Assembly: GCA_020831585.1 (NCBI GenBank)
Contig: JAFIGE010000017.1
Span: 1 to 52,008, forward strand
Reading direction: 5' to 3'
DNA from: Opitutales bacterium
GTDB taxonomy: Bacteria > Verrucomicrobiota > Verrucomicrobiia > Opitutales > Oceanipulchritudinaceae
Length of the DNA: 52,008 nucleotides
How positions within the stretch are numbered: the first letter of the stretch is position 1; every line of letters begins with the position of its first letter. Both the position numbers and the translations under genes were made by a program. A model generated the notes under the pieces. That model did not search any database and was not told the origin of the DNA. It saw only the letters and a list, made by a program, of their open reading frames with translations. Shown here one piece after another: positions 35,456 through 44,602 of this stretch.

Positions 35456-36418
35456 ATGTTTCTCCCTCTGCTGCAAATCGAGGCCTTGAGCAAACGGTAT
35501 GGTGACAACCTTGCCGTGGACGACCTCCACCTCAGCATTCCGCCCGGGGAAATCTTCGCTCTCCTCGGCCCAAATGGTGCCGGAAAGACAACAACCATTG
35601 GCTGCATCTGCGGAATGGTACAGGCCTTCGAGGGCTCCATTTGCGTGGCGGGCCACGATGTCGTGCGCGATTACCGCCTCACCCGCCAGCTCGTGGGCGT
35701 TGTTCCACAGGAATTAAACTTCGACGGTTTTTTCAAAGTGGAGGATGTCTTGCGCTACCAGGCCGGATTCTTTGGTCGGCGCAACGGGCACGAACGGGCG
35801 CGGGCGCTCCTGGCAGAGTTTCGGCTGGAGGAGAAAAGCCGGTCCAACACCCGCTGGCTTTCGGGCGGAATGAAACGCCGCCTCATGATTTGCAAGGCAC
35901 TCGTGCACGACCCGGTCCTGCTTTTCCTCGACGAGCCCACGGCGGGCGTCGATGTCGAACTGCGTGATGAACTCTGGAACTATGTTCGCCGGCTCCGCGA
36001 TGAGGGGGTGACCATCGTCCTGACGACGCACTATCTGGAAGAAGCGGAGAAGCTCGCCGACCGGATTGGGATCATCAGTGACGGGCGTATCCTGCACGTG
36101 GATACAACAATAGGTCTAAAGAGCCGCTTTGGCTCCCAATGGCTGCGCCTGCACACGGTGGAACCGATCCCGGGGGATTTTCCGGGACGTCTGCCTGCTT
36201 GGAGTCCGCGCCTGGAGGACAACCGAACGCTTCACCTCTCGCTTCAAGGGGCGGGCGGTTCTTCCGAAGAACTGCCGGCAACGGCTTGGATTCTCAATGA
36301 AATCAGCCGAGCCGGTCTGACCATCCGAAAAATCGAGGGGGGTTCCAGTTCACTCGAAGACATCTTCCGCCAGATTCTCCACGAAAAGACCGCCCCCGCG
36401 CGGACGCAAACGGCATGA
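35456..36418 (+). CDS. ABC-2 type exporter, ATP-binding protein
   Basis: A 320-residue ATPase. ATG 35456 was chosen since the ABC fold begins right there (LLQIEALSKRYGDNLAVDDL); the frame extends to 35351 but that part is not ABC-like. Walker A GPNGAGKTTT, Q-loop VPQE, signature LSGGMKRRL, Walker B LLFLDEPTAGVD and the H-loop TTHYLEEAE are all intact. The C-terminal ~90 residues match the substrate-domain type of DrrA/NodI/CcmA exporters. It energises the permease encoded next, with which it overlaps by four bases (ATGA). Substrate unknown; drug, lipid or polysaccharide export all occur in this family. Confidence 0.93.
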   Translation: MFLPLLQIEALSKRYGDNLAVDDLHLSIPPGEIFALLGPNGAGKTTTIGCICGMVQAFEGSICVAGHDVVRDYRLTRQLVGVVPQELNFDGFFKVEDVLRYQAGFFGRRNGHERARALLAEFRLEEKSRSNTRWLSGGMKRRLMICKALVHDPVLLFLDEPTAGVDVELRDELWNYVRRLRDEGVTIVLTTHYLEEAEKLADRIGIISDGRILHVDTTIGLKSRFGSQWLRLHTVEPIPGDFPGRLPAWSPRLEDNRTLHLSLQGAGGSSEELPATAWILNEISRAGLTIRKIEGGSSSLEDIFRQILHEKTAPARTQTA

Positions 36419-37302
36419 AAAGCAATCCGCCCAAGACGGTCACCCGGCCCCCGTTGAACGCTCCGCAGCCAACCCCCTACCCCGCCGCCGAAGCCGCCGC
36501 CCGACTTCTCCAGGCACGCCTTGGGGAGGCTCGCACAAACGCTGGCTGGTGGGGCACCTACATTCTCTTCCGCAAGGAAATGGCGCGCTTCCTGGCCATC
36601 CTCGGACAAACCATTATCAGCCCGGTCATCACCACCGTCCTTTGGTTCCTGGTCTTCGGCTTTTCACTTGGCGAGCGCCTCCAGGACATCCGGGGCATTC
36701 CCTACGTGGATTTTCTGGTCCCCGGCCTCATCATGATGGCGGTGATGTCCAACGCCTTCATCAACAGCTCCTTTTCCTTTCTCATCACCAAAGTGCATGG
36801 CTCCGTGGTGGACATCCTCATCACGCCCTTGTCGCCAAATCAGATCATTCTGGCCTACACGGGCGCGGCCATGGTGCGGGCCTGTCTTGTGGGGTCGGTA
36901 ATTTGGGTGGCGGCGGCCCTCATGGGCGCGGGTACGCTTTACCATCCGGGCTGGTCTCTCCTTTTTCTGCTCCTCACGAGCGCGGCCTTTGGCATTGCCG
37001 GGCTGCTCACAGGGATTCTCGCGCGGGAATTCGACCATGTGAACTTCATTCCCAACTTCCTCCTCGTTCCGCTCAGTTTTCTCGGAGGGGTCTTCTACTC
37101 GGTGAGGCTTCTTCCCGAGCCGTGGGACAACGTGTCTCTGTTTAATCCCATCGTCTACATGGTGAACGGTCTTCGCTACGGCATGACCGGGATGAGCGAC
37201 GTCTCTCTCATCCTCGGTCTGGCCCTGACCTTCACAGCCATTCTCGCGGGCTGGGCGACTACCTATGTCATCCTTCGAAAAGGCTGGCGCCTGCGCACCT
37301 GA
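36415..37302 (+). CDS. ABC-2 type exporter, permease
   Basis: A 295-residue membrane protein with a ~50-residue cytoplasmic N-terminus (Pro/Ala-rich) and six hydrophobic helices, beginning around residue 58 (FLAILGQTIISPVITTVLWF). It contains the ABC-2 motif NPIVYMVNGLRYGMTG near the C-terminal helices. Start ATG 36415 overlaps the ATPase stop, so the two are translationally coupled. Together they would export a substrate across the inner membrane. The DrrB/NodJ-like order suggests small lipophilic or oligosaccharide cargo, but this is unproved. Confidence 0.92.
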   Translation: MKSNPPKTVTRPPLNAPQPTPYPAAEAAARLLQARLGEARTNAGWWGTYILFRKEMARFLAILGQTIISPVITTVLWFLVFGFSLGERLQDIRGIPYVDFLVPGLIMMAVMSNAFINSSFSFLITKVHGSVVDILITPLSPNQIILAYTGAAMVRACLVGSVIWVAAALMGAGTLYHPGWSLLFLLLTSAAFGIAGLLTGILAREFDHVNFIPNFLLVPLSFLGGVFYSVRLLPEPWDNVSLFNPIVYMVNGLRYGMTGMSDVSLILGLALTFTAILAGWATTYVILRKGWRLRT

Positions 37303-37323
37303 GCGCGGAAGCGCCCTTCTGAA

Positions 37324-37941
37324 ATGAATCTCACCGCCGCCCTCTCCCTTTCTCTCATCATGGTCACCTTGGCCGCTATTCCCAGCGCCAGCGTGGCCCT
37401 GGTTGTCGTGCGTTCGGCAACGGGTGGCGTGCGCAGCGGACTGGCGGTGGCGGCGGGCATTGTGGTGGCCGACCTCCTCTTTGTGGCGCTTGCCATCACC
37501 GGGATGAGCGTGATCGCGGAGGCCCTGGGATCATTCTTCGCGGTGCTGCGTTATGCCGCCGGGGTGTATTTGATTTGGTTGGGCGTCCACCTCATCCGCT
37601 CCCGCCGCACAGCGCCTTCAATCCCCGGTGTGGCCTTGAAGCATTCCACGGCGGGCAGCTTTCTTGCCGGCTTTCTCCTCACACTCGGGGATCTGAAAGC
37701 CATCCTCTTCTACGCCAGCCTTTTCCCGGCCCTGCTCGATCTCACAAAAATCTCCCTCGCGGACGGCTTGCTCATCGTGTTCGTCACGGCGGTCACCGTC
37801 GGGGGCACAAAGGCGTTTTACGCGGTCGCGGCGCGGCGTCTTGTGCACCGTTTTCACACGCCCGAGCGGTCGGCCTTGCTCCGCACCAGCGGCGGTTTCC
37901 TTCTTGCCGGAACAGGGACCTATCTTGTTCTGAAAACCTGA
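37324..37941 (+). CDS. LysE/RhtB-family exporter
   Basis: A 205-residue protein with six predicted membrane helices (first: ALSLSLIMVTLAAIPSASVA). The LysE-family hallmarks are visible: an N-terminal helix followed by a Gly-rich turn (SATGGVRSGLAVAAGIVVAD), then FFAVLRYAAGVYLIWLGVHL, and the central FLAGFLLTLGDLKAILFYAS. LysE proteins expel amino acids such as lysine, homoserine or threonine. Twenty-one bases after the ABC permease stop, so likely cotranscribed; the link in function is unclear. Confidence 0.85.
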   Translation: MNLTAALSLSLIMVTLAAIPSASVALVVVRSATGGVRSGLAVAAGIVVADLLFVALAITGMSVIAEALGSFFAVLRYAAGVYLIWLGVHLIRSRRTAPSIPGVALKHSTAGSFLAGFLLTLGDLKAILFYASLFPALLDLTKISLADGLLIVFVTAVTVGGTKAFYAVAARRLVHRFHTPERSALLRTSGGFLLAGTGTYLVLKT

Positions 37942-38002
37942 CGAACTCCGGAATCGACAAATTTGATGGCCCCAAGGCATGCGGTAGCCTTAGTTCTGGA
38001 GA

Positions 38003-38875
38003 ATGCCCTACCGCGGTCGAATCGCGCCCAGCCCCACCGGTTTTCTTCACCTTGGCCACGCCGCTACGTTTGCACAGGCGTGGCGACGGGCGCGCCAGGC
38101 GAAGGGGACGATCCTTCTTCGCATTGAAGACTTGGATCACGAGCGGTGTCGGCGGGAATTTACTGAGGCCATCACCGAGGACCTCACCTGGTGGGGCCTG
38201 AACTGGGACGAGGGGCCGGGAATGGGCGGCCCCTTTGCGCCCTACACTCAAAGCGAGCGACGGCCTCACTTTCTGGCCGCGTGGAAAGCCCTTCGCGACG
38301 GGGACTGGATCTACCCATCACCTCACTCGCGGAAGGATGTCGCCGCCGCGCTTTCGGCTCCGCAAGAGACGGATGCCCCGTATGGGGGACATACGGGCGA
38401 AGCTATTTTCCCCCCTGAGCTTCGCCCTGGGGCGGGAGCGGGTCGGAACGTGGCCGCGCCCGCAGGCGTAAACTGGCGTTTCAGGGTGCCGGATGGAGAA
38501 GCGATCACATTTACGGACGGCCGTTGCGGGGCGATCCGCTTCGTCGCCGGGCGTGACTTCGGGGACTTTGTTGTCTGGCGGCGTGACGATGTGCCCGCCT
38601 ACGAACTGGCTGTTGTGGTGGACGACCATGCCATGGCCATAACCGAAGTGGTGCGTGGTGAGGATTTGCTCCTCTCAACAGCCCGCCAGCTTCTTCTCTA
38701 CCGCGCCTTGGGTTGGAATCCGCCGGCCTGGTGGCACGCCCCCCTGATTCGCGATGCCGCCGGCCGCAGACTGGCGAAGCGTCACGCCGCTCTCTCCCTG
38801 CGCAGTTTGAGAGCGATCCATCCGGACGCCGAACACTGGAAGAAGCCCACGACTCTGGCGGAGGTGAGTTCGTGA
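38003..38875 (+). CDS. gluQ: Glutamyl-Q tRNA(Asp) synthetase
   Basis: A 290-residue truncated GluRS-like enzyme, the usual length for GluQ-RS. It has the HIGH-type motif in APSPTGFLHLGHAA, the LLRIEDLD motif and the WWGLNWDEGP segment, but the anticodon-binding domain is absent, as expected. The KMSKS-loop position reads RLAKRH. In E. coli GluQ-RS four residues (three Cys, one Tyr) hold a zinc; the equivalent stretch here (YPSPHSRKDVAAAL) has no Cys, so this enzyme seems to be zinc-free. It attaches glutamate to the queuosine base of tRNA-Asp. Starts at ATG 38003. Confidence 0.92.
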   Translation: MPYRGRIAPSPTGFLHLGHAATFAQAWRRARQAKGTILLRIEDLDHERCRREFTEAITEDLTWWGLNWDEGPGMGGPFAPYTQSERRPHFLAAWKALRDGDWIYPSPHSRKDVAAALSAPQETDAPYGGHTGEAIFPPELRPGAGAGRNVAAPAGVNWRFRVPDGEAITFTDGRCGAIRFVAGRDFGDFVVWRRDDVPAYELAVVVDDHAMAITEVVRGEDLLLSTARQLLLYRALGWNPPAWWHAPLIRDAAGRRLAKRHAALSLRSLRAIHPDAEHWKKPTTLAEVSS

Positions 38876-38959
38876 TTGTCATTTTGCGCAGGCTGCCTTG
38901 TCTGGGATTCCAACGATACCGTTCCCTGTGATTTTTTCACCGATCCTCAAAGTTCACAA

Positions 38960-39961
38960 ATGACATACACGCCCGACGCCGTTTTCTGCCTTGGAAACTC
39001 CGCTCTTGAAACCATTTATGGTCCCATTGAGCGTGCCGCCCTCGCCTCCCTTCTCGGTGGGCAGATTCGGGTTATTCCACCGCGGGAACTGGCCGCGCAC
39101 ATGGATGATCTGAAAAATGTGCGTTTTCTTCTCGGCGGGTGGGGCTCACCCGTTCCGGATGCTGCTTTTTTTGAGCTTTTCCCCAAACTGGAACTTTACC
39201 TTTACGGAGCCGGCGCAACAGATCACATCGAAAACGAGGCCCTTCGCGAGAGCGGTGTGCGGCTGACGAGTGCGATTGCCATGAACGCGATACCCGTCGC
39301 AGAGTTCACCTTTGCGGTGATGATCCTTGGATTGAAAAATGTCGTTCACTTCGTGAATCAAAGATTCCGGAACCGCGCCTTCGACTTCGGCTACACCGAT
39401 TCGCTCGCCGGAACTTACCGCAGCCGGGTCGGGCTCGTATCGCTTGGACACATCGGGCGGCTTGTTGCCGAACGCCTGCGCACTACTGATGTGGAAATCA
39501 CGGCTTACGATCCCTTTATGAGCTCGGAAACGGCCGCGCGCCTGGGTGTGCGCCTGGTCTCCCTGGAGACCCTTTTCACGGAGTCGGATGTTGTGAGCCT
39601 GCACACGCCGCTGAACGCGAAGACCATGGGTATGATCACACGCGACTTGCTCGACCGTATGAAACAAGGCTCCACTTTCATCAACACGGCTCGCGCACGG
39701 CTCATCCAGAAAGGCCATTTGGAGGCCTTTCTCACAGACCGTCCGGACGTGCAGGCCTTCGTCGATGTGACCAACCCCGAGCCGCCCCCGGCGGATTCTC
39801 CCCTATGGACACTCGGCAACGTCGTCCTCACCCCTCATATCGCGGGCTCGAAGGGCCCCGAGTGCAACCGGATGGGTCAAGCAATGGTTGAGGAACTCCG
39901 CCGCTATCTTGCCGGGGAATCGCTCAACCATGAGATCCACTTGCGCTCGTCTCCCCGGTAA
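38960..39961 (+). CDS. D-isomer-specific 2-hydroxyacid dehydrogenase
   Basis: A 333-residue protein. ATG 38960 gives MTYTPDAVFCLG; the in-frame extension to 38876 overlaps nothing useful. The Rossmann motif is GLVSLGHIGRLVAERL with following acidic AYDPF. The catalytic Arg (FINTARARLIQKG), Glu (VTNPEPPP) and His (LTPHIAGSKG) of the family are visible. It would reduce or oxidise a 2-hydroxyacid with NAD(H). Exact substrate unclear (glycerate, phosphoglycerate or sugar acid); the N-terminal region differs from SerA. It follows gluQ by ~85 bp. Confidence 0.9.
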   Translation: MTYTPDAVFCLGNSALETIYGPIERAALASLLGGQIRVIPPRELAAHMDDLKNVRFLLGGWGSPVPDAAFFELFPKLELYLYGAGATDHIENEALRESGVRLTSAIAMNAIPVAEFTFAVMILGLKNVVHFVNQRFRNRAFDFGYTDSLAGTYRSRVGLVSLGHIGRLVAERLRTTDVEITAYDPFMSSETAARLGVRLVSLETLFTESDVVSLHTPLNAKTMGMITRDLLDRMKQGSTFINTARARLIQKGHLEAFLTDRPDVQAFVDVTNPEPPPADSPLWTLGNVVLTPHIAGSKGPECNRMGQAMVEELRRYLAGESLNHEIHLRSSPR

Positions 39962-40012
39962 ACCGGTCGACTGAGAGGAACCCTTCCATTCACAACACGG
40001 AAGTTGCTTGTA

Positions 40013-40047
40013 GGCAATGGGTTTGATGGAAGCCCTGCTCCATTGCC
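40013..40047. repeat. Inverted repeat after the dehydrogenase gene
   Basis: GGCAATGG (40013-40020) and CCATTGCC (40040-40047) could pair with a 19-nt loop. It is 52 bp past the dehydrogenase stop, in the 189-bp gap before the convergent EIIA/cyclase gene. No T-run follows, so a Rho-independent terminator is not certain. Confidence 0.4.
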
Positions 40048-40150
40048 GGGCGACGAAGCAAGCCCGCGAGGGACTACCCCGGATTCCACCAACCGCCCGC
40101 GCAGGTGCGCCTACACACTCAAGTTTTAAAGAATGACCGCTTCCCGGTCT

Positions 40151-41512
40151 TCAGCTCATGGAGCCGATGGGCTTTTCGAGAAGCGGGATCATCACGCCTT
40201 TGCGGAAGAGCGTCACCTGGCCGGTGCTGGCGCTGATGCTGATGGCGAGGCAATCGGCCGCGCGGGAAATGGCAGCGGCGGCGGCGTGGCGGGAACCAAA
40301 TCCGCTTGGCAGGTCTTCGTAAAATTCCGAGGGCGCGTGAATGAGGCTGCCGGCGGACTCAATGACCCCGTCTCCCCGGACGACAAAACACCCGTCGATC
40401 AAAGAAAACTCCTTGATGGTCTCATCCATGAAGGGATTGAGGACGTTGCGCTCCAAGTCCTTGTATCCGTGAAATGGATTCAGGACGAGGGGCTTGATCA
40501 TCGTCATCACCTTCGGGGAATCGCCAAGGACAAAGAGCGTGCCCACGGGTTTGCCCTCGCGCCCTTCCACGGCCAGCTCGGTGGCGATGGCGATCATGCG
40601 CTCCACGACCTCGATTTTAACGGAGGACGGGAGGAGCTCGCTCTCGCGGTCGATAACGCTCTGGAACTCGCGCTCAATGTCCACCACCATGATGGTATCG
40701 AGCAGGTTGCTGGCGGGGATGCCCCCCACGCAGCAGAGGCGGTCGCTGTATTTAAAAAGCCCCCGCGTGAGGCCAATGAGGATGGCACTGCGCACCTGCG
40801 AGAGGCGCTGATTGGAGAATGAGCGCACCTCTATGCACGTTTCCACCGACTTTTGGTCACCCGAGCGATCCGCCGCTGCCCGCGTGACGAGAATGGTGCG
40901 AAAGTGCGGGAAGCCGTCGGTCAGCTCAATGCCACCGGCAAAGGTGTCGCTGAAAACAAGAATGGCGGCGCAGCGGGCATCCTTGGCGACCTTTTCCGCT
41001 TCCCGCAGGAAGAGACGGTTGAAGCGGTTGCGGCGCCGCTCCGGCTTGGCCAGAAGTCCCCCAAAGGCGTTGAAAATACGCTCCTGAAAAACTTTTGTGT
41101 TCCGGGCCGCAACAATATCGTCGACCAGTTCCTGATCGCGGAAGATACGCGCCAGCGAAGCGAGGACGTTGAGGTAGTTGTTTTCGTTCTCCGAGGCGAG
41201 CAGGAGAAAAATGAGCCGCACGTTGGCGTAATCCGTCTTCCCCTCAAACTCGACGCCCTTGGGCACACGGCCGACGGCAAAAATGAAGGGTCGCTTCATC
41301 TTCACGCGCAGATGGGGCATGGCCACGCCGTGACCGAGGTAAGTGGTCATGACGCGCTCGCGCGTGAGGAGTTGGGCGGCGATGCGTTTGGGGTTCAGCT
41401 CATCACTCGAACGGTAAACGGAGACCGTGAGCAATTCAAGGAGGGCTCCGGGCAGGTCCGGGCTTTCAATTTCAATAATGCGCGACTTCGCGATGTACCG
41501 ATCAAGCCGCAT
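40151..41512 (-). CDS. PTS EIIA-type / DacZ-like diadenylate cyclase fusion
   Basis: A 453-residue protein. Residues 1-145 resemble a fructose-type PTS EIIA domain, with the phospho-acceptor His67 in GHGVAMPH and the helix/strand pattern of EIIA2. Residues ~165-340 read as a pyruvate-kinase-C-like alpha/beta domain (CAAILVFSDTFAGGIELTDG). The C-terminal ~110 residues are a DisA_N (DAC) cyclase domain: FVLGDSPKV, LNPFHGYKDLERNVLNPF, then DGC (373-375, replacing DGA) and GFGSRHAAAAAISRAADCLA with R408-H409-A410 (in place of RHR). This PK-like plus DAC layout matches archaeal DacZ as I remember it. It would make c-di-AMP, a potassium/osmotic signal. The EIIA part could couple it to PTS or nutrient status. 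Downstream of nuoA (63 bp), perhaps cotranscribed. Confidence 0.78.
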   Translation of the reverse strand: MRLDRYIAKSRIIEIESPDLPGALLELLTVSVYRSSDELNPKRIAAQLLTRERVMTTYLGHGVAMPHLRVKMKRPFIFAVGRVPKGVEFEGKTDYANVRLIFLLLASENENNYLNVLASLARIFRDQELVDDIVAARNTKVFQERIFNAFGGLLAKPERRRNRFNRLFLREAEKVAKDARCAAILVFSDTFAGGIELTDGFPHFRTILVTRAAADRSGDQKSVETCIEVRSFSNQRLSQVRSAILIGLTRGLFKYSDRLCCVGGIPASNLLDTIMVVDIEREFQSVIDRESELLPSSVKIEVVERMIAIATELAVEGREGKPVGTLFVLGDSPKVMTMIKPLVLNPFHGYKDLERNVLNPFMDETIKEFSLIDGCFVVRGDGVIESAGSLIHAPSEFYEDLPSGFGSRHAAAAAISRAADCLAISISASTGQVTLFRKGVMIPLLEKPIGSMS

Positions 41513-41575
41513 AAGGGAGGACAGGGGTCAGCATCGGGAGGAGCGGGGACAGGGACACCGGCAGGAATCGGAACA

Positions 41576-41947
41576 TCACTTGTCCCATTCCAAGACGCCT
41601 TTCTTCAGCTCGTAAATCAGACCGACCACGAGCACGAGGATGAAAAACAAAACCGGGAAGAGGATGGGCAGGTTTTGCGAGAGAAAATCGCGGTAAACGA
41701 GCACCCACGGGATCAGGAAAACGACCTCGATATCAAAGATGATAAAGAGCATGGCGACGAGGTAGAACTTCACACTGAAGCGCGCCCCGGCCCGGCCTTC
41801 GGGCAACATGCCACACTCGTAAGCGCTGTCTTTGAGGGAATTGGTGCGCGCGCGCTGCCCCATTAAATGGCTGAAACCAAGAATCGCCACGGCGAAAAAA
41901 ACGGCGAGTCCGATTTGGATCAATACAGGCAGGTAGTCGGTGAGCAT
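41576..41947 (-). CDS. nuoA: NADH-quinone oxidoreductase subunit A
   Basis: A 123-residue membrane protein with three hydrophobic helices. The NuoA signature YECGMLPEGRAGARFSVKFY between helices 1 and 2 and IIFDIEVVFLIPW in helix 2 identify it clearly. NuoA is part of the membrane arm at the quinone site of complex I. Unusually, no other nuo gene is next to it: upstream is a DUF362-like gene, downstream the EIIA/cyclase fusion. The rest of complex I must be elsewhere or outside the window. Start ATG 41947. Confidence 0.95.
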   Translation of the reverse strand: MLTDYLPVLIQIGLAVFFAVAILGFSHLMGQRARTNSLKDSAYECGMLPEGRAGARFSVKFYLVAMLFIIFDIEVVFLIPWVLVYRDFLSQNLPILFPVLFFILVLVVGLIYELKKGVLEWDK

Positions 41948-42004
41948 GGTCTAAAAATCGAAATTTCTTCCGGAGGATCAAGCTTTCGCTCAAAGAATTA
42001 TCGC

Positions 42005-43087
<1,083 letters not shown>

Positions 43088-43101
43088 TCAAAAAAACACC
43101 A

Positions 43102-44535
43102 ATGAAGCGCCCCTTAGCAAAGTACAATTCCTTTTTTTGGAGCCTCGCGTTCGCGGCGGTGTTTCTTCTGGCTGCTTGCAGCCGTCCGCTGCCCACCCTG
43201 GAGGAAACCCTCGAAAGGGCGGAATCGTTTCTCGCCCTTGGCGAATTCAGCTCCGCGATTGATCTTCTGGAAGCCTTCGACGAGCGCGAACCGGGCCACG
43301 CCGTGATCGTGGAGACCCTCGCCGAAGCTTATGCCGGGCACGGAGACTTTGCCTCCGCCTCTTTTAACTTCATCCGCCTCGCGGATATGAACCCCGACGA
43401 TCCCCTCCCCCTGCTCTTCGCCGCCAGCGCCCTGCGGGAAGGGGGCGACCACGCCGGGGCGGTTGCGATTTACGACCGCTACCTCCGGGAGCGTCCGGAT
43501 GATATCGCCACCGCACGCGCCGTCGCCGCTCTGCATATCGAACGCGGCAACCGCAGCGCGGCCATCGACACCCTCCTGCGCACAAATCAGGCCGTTCCGA
43601 GCGGGGCCATTCAGGTCGCCATTGGTCGGCTCTTTCTCGACGGACGCAATCTTGGACAGGCCCAGGACTGGTTTGCCAGCGCCCTGAGGCAGCAGGACGA
43701 AACGCGACCGGAAGCCCTTCTGGGGCTGCTGGAGACCGCGCTGGCGGCCAATCGTCCGGCCGATGCAGAGACGCTTCTGCGGCAAATGGACGCCGAATTT
43801 CCCGGTGCCTTCGACCGCTCCAGCCTCGCCGGCCAGCGCCGGGAACTGGTCGAATGGCGCCGACGCCAGGATGAGGCGCGGGAAGCCGCCGCCGCGCTGG
43901 CCCGCGCCCGCCAGCGTGAACGCGAAACGGCCCCAACCGTCCCGGCGGAACCCCTCCCTTCTCCCGAAGTCGAGGTCGCCGTCGTTCCTTCGCCCCCTCC
44001 CGCAGAGCCCGATCCCGCCCCGGTGCCGGCAACACCCCGCCCCACCCCGACTCCCGCACCCCCGCCGCCACCCGGTCCTTCCGCCAGTGCGGCCGACCGT
44101 GGTATAGCCGCTCTCCAACGGGGCGATGCCGCCGCCGCCATCCCCCTTTTCCGTGATGCCCTCCGCGACGACCGGGAAAACGCCGACCTCTGGATGAACC
44201 TGAGTGAAGCCCAGTTTCTCGCAGGTGATTTTGATTGGGCCATGGCCTCCGCCAGCGAAGCCATGCGGCGGCAACCGAATGACGTGAGGCCGCTCATGCA
44301 GTTTCTCCGCGCGGCTCAACAAACGCTTCCCCCGGACCGCCTCATCCGCGAACTGGAGCAAGCCAAACGCCGTTTCCCCCAGAGCGCCGATATCACCCTG
44401 GCCCTTGCCCGCGGATACGCCCGCGTGGGCAATAATCCCCGCGGTGCGCGCATCTTCTTCAACGAGTTCCTCGCCCTCGCGCCCGCCGATCACCCGGAGA
44501 GAGCCTCCGCCGAACGCGAACTTGCGTCATTGTAG
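43102..44535 (+). CDS. TPR-repeat lipoprotein
   Basis: A 477-residue protein with a lipoprotein signal (AFAAVFLLAAC, lipobox Leu-Ala-Ala-Cys with the acylated Cys26). Two TPR blocks (residues ~32-215 and ~330-470; e.g. LAEAYAGHGDFASASFNFIR, LWMNLSEAQFLAGDFDWAMA) flank a helical, then Pro-rich segment (PTPTPAPPPPPGPS). The Pro-rich part probably spans the periplasm or peptidoglycan. Such lipoproteins are scaffolds for envelope complexes. Partner unknown; the divergent DUF362-like gene is the closest candidate. Confidence 0.85.
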   Translation: MKRPLAKYNSFFWSLAFAAVFLLAACSRPLPTLEETLERAESFLALGEFSSAIDLLEAFDEREPGHAVIVETLAEAYAGHGDFASASFNFIRLADMNPDDPLPLLFAASALREGGDHAGAVAIYDRYLRERPDDIATARAVAALHIERGNRSAAIDTLLRTNQAVPSGAIQVAIGRLFLDGRNLGQAQDWFASALRQQDETRPEALLGLLETALAANRPADAETLLRQMDAEFPGAFDRSSLAGQRRELVEWRRRQDEAREAAAALARARQRERETAPTVPAEPLPSPEVEVAVVPSPPPAEPDPAPVPATPRPTPTPAPPPPPGPSASAADRGIAALQRGDAAAAIPLFRDALRDDRENADLWMNLSEAQFLAGDFDWAMASASEAMRRQPNDVRPLMQFLRAAQQTLPPDRLIRELEQAKRRFPQSADITLALARGYARVGNNPRGARIFFNEFLALAPADHPERASAERELASL

Positions 44536-44602
44536 CGTAACTTTGCGTCAGCACCCATTTGCGCCTTGCCTTATATTCCCCAATCTCGCCACTAGGGAGG
44601 GG

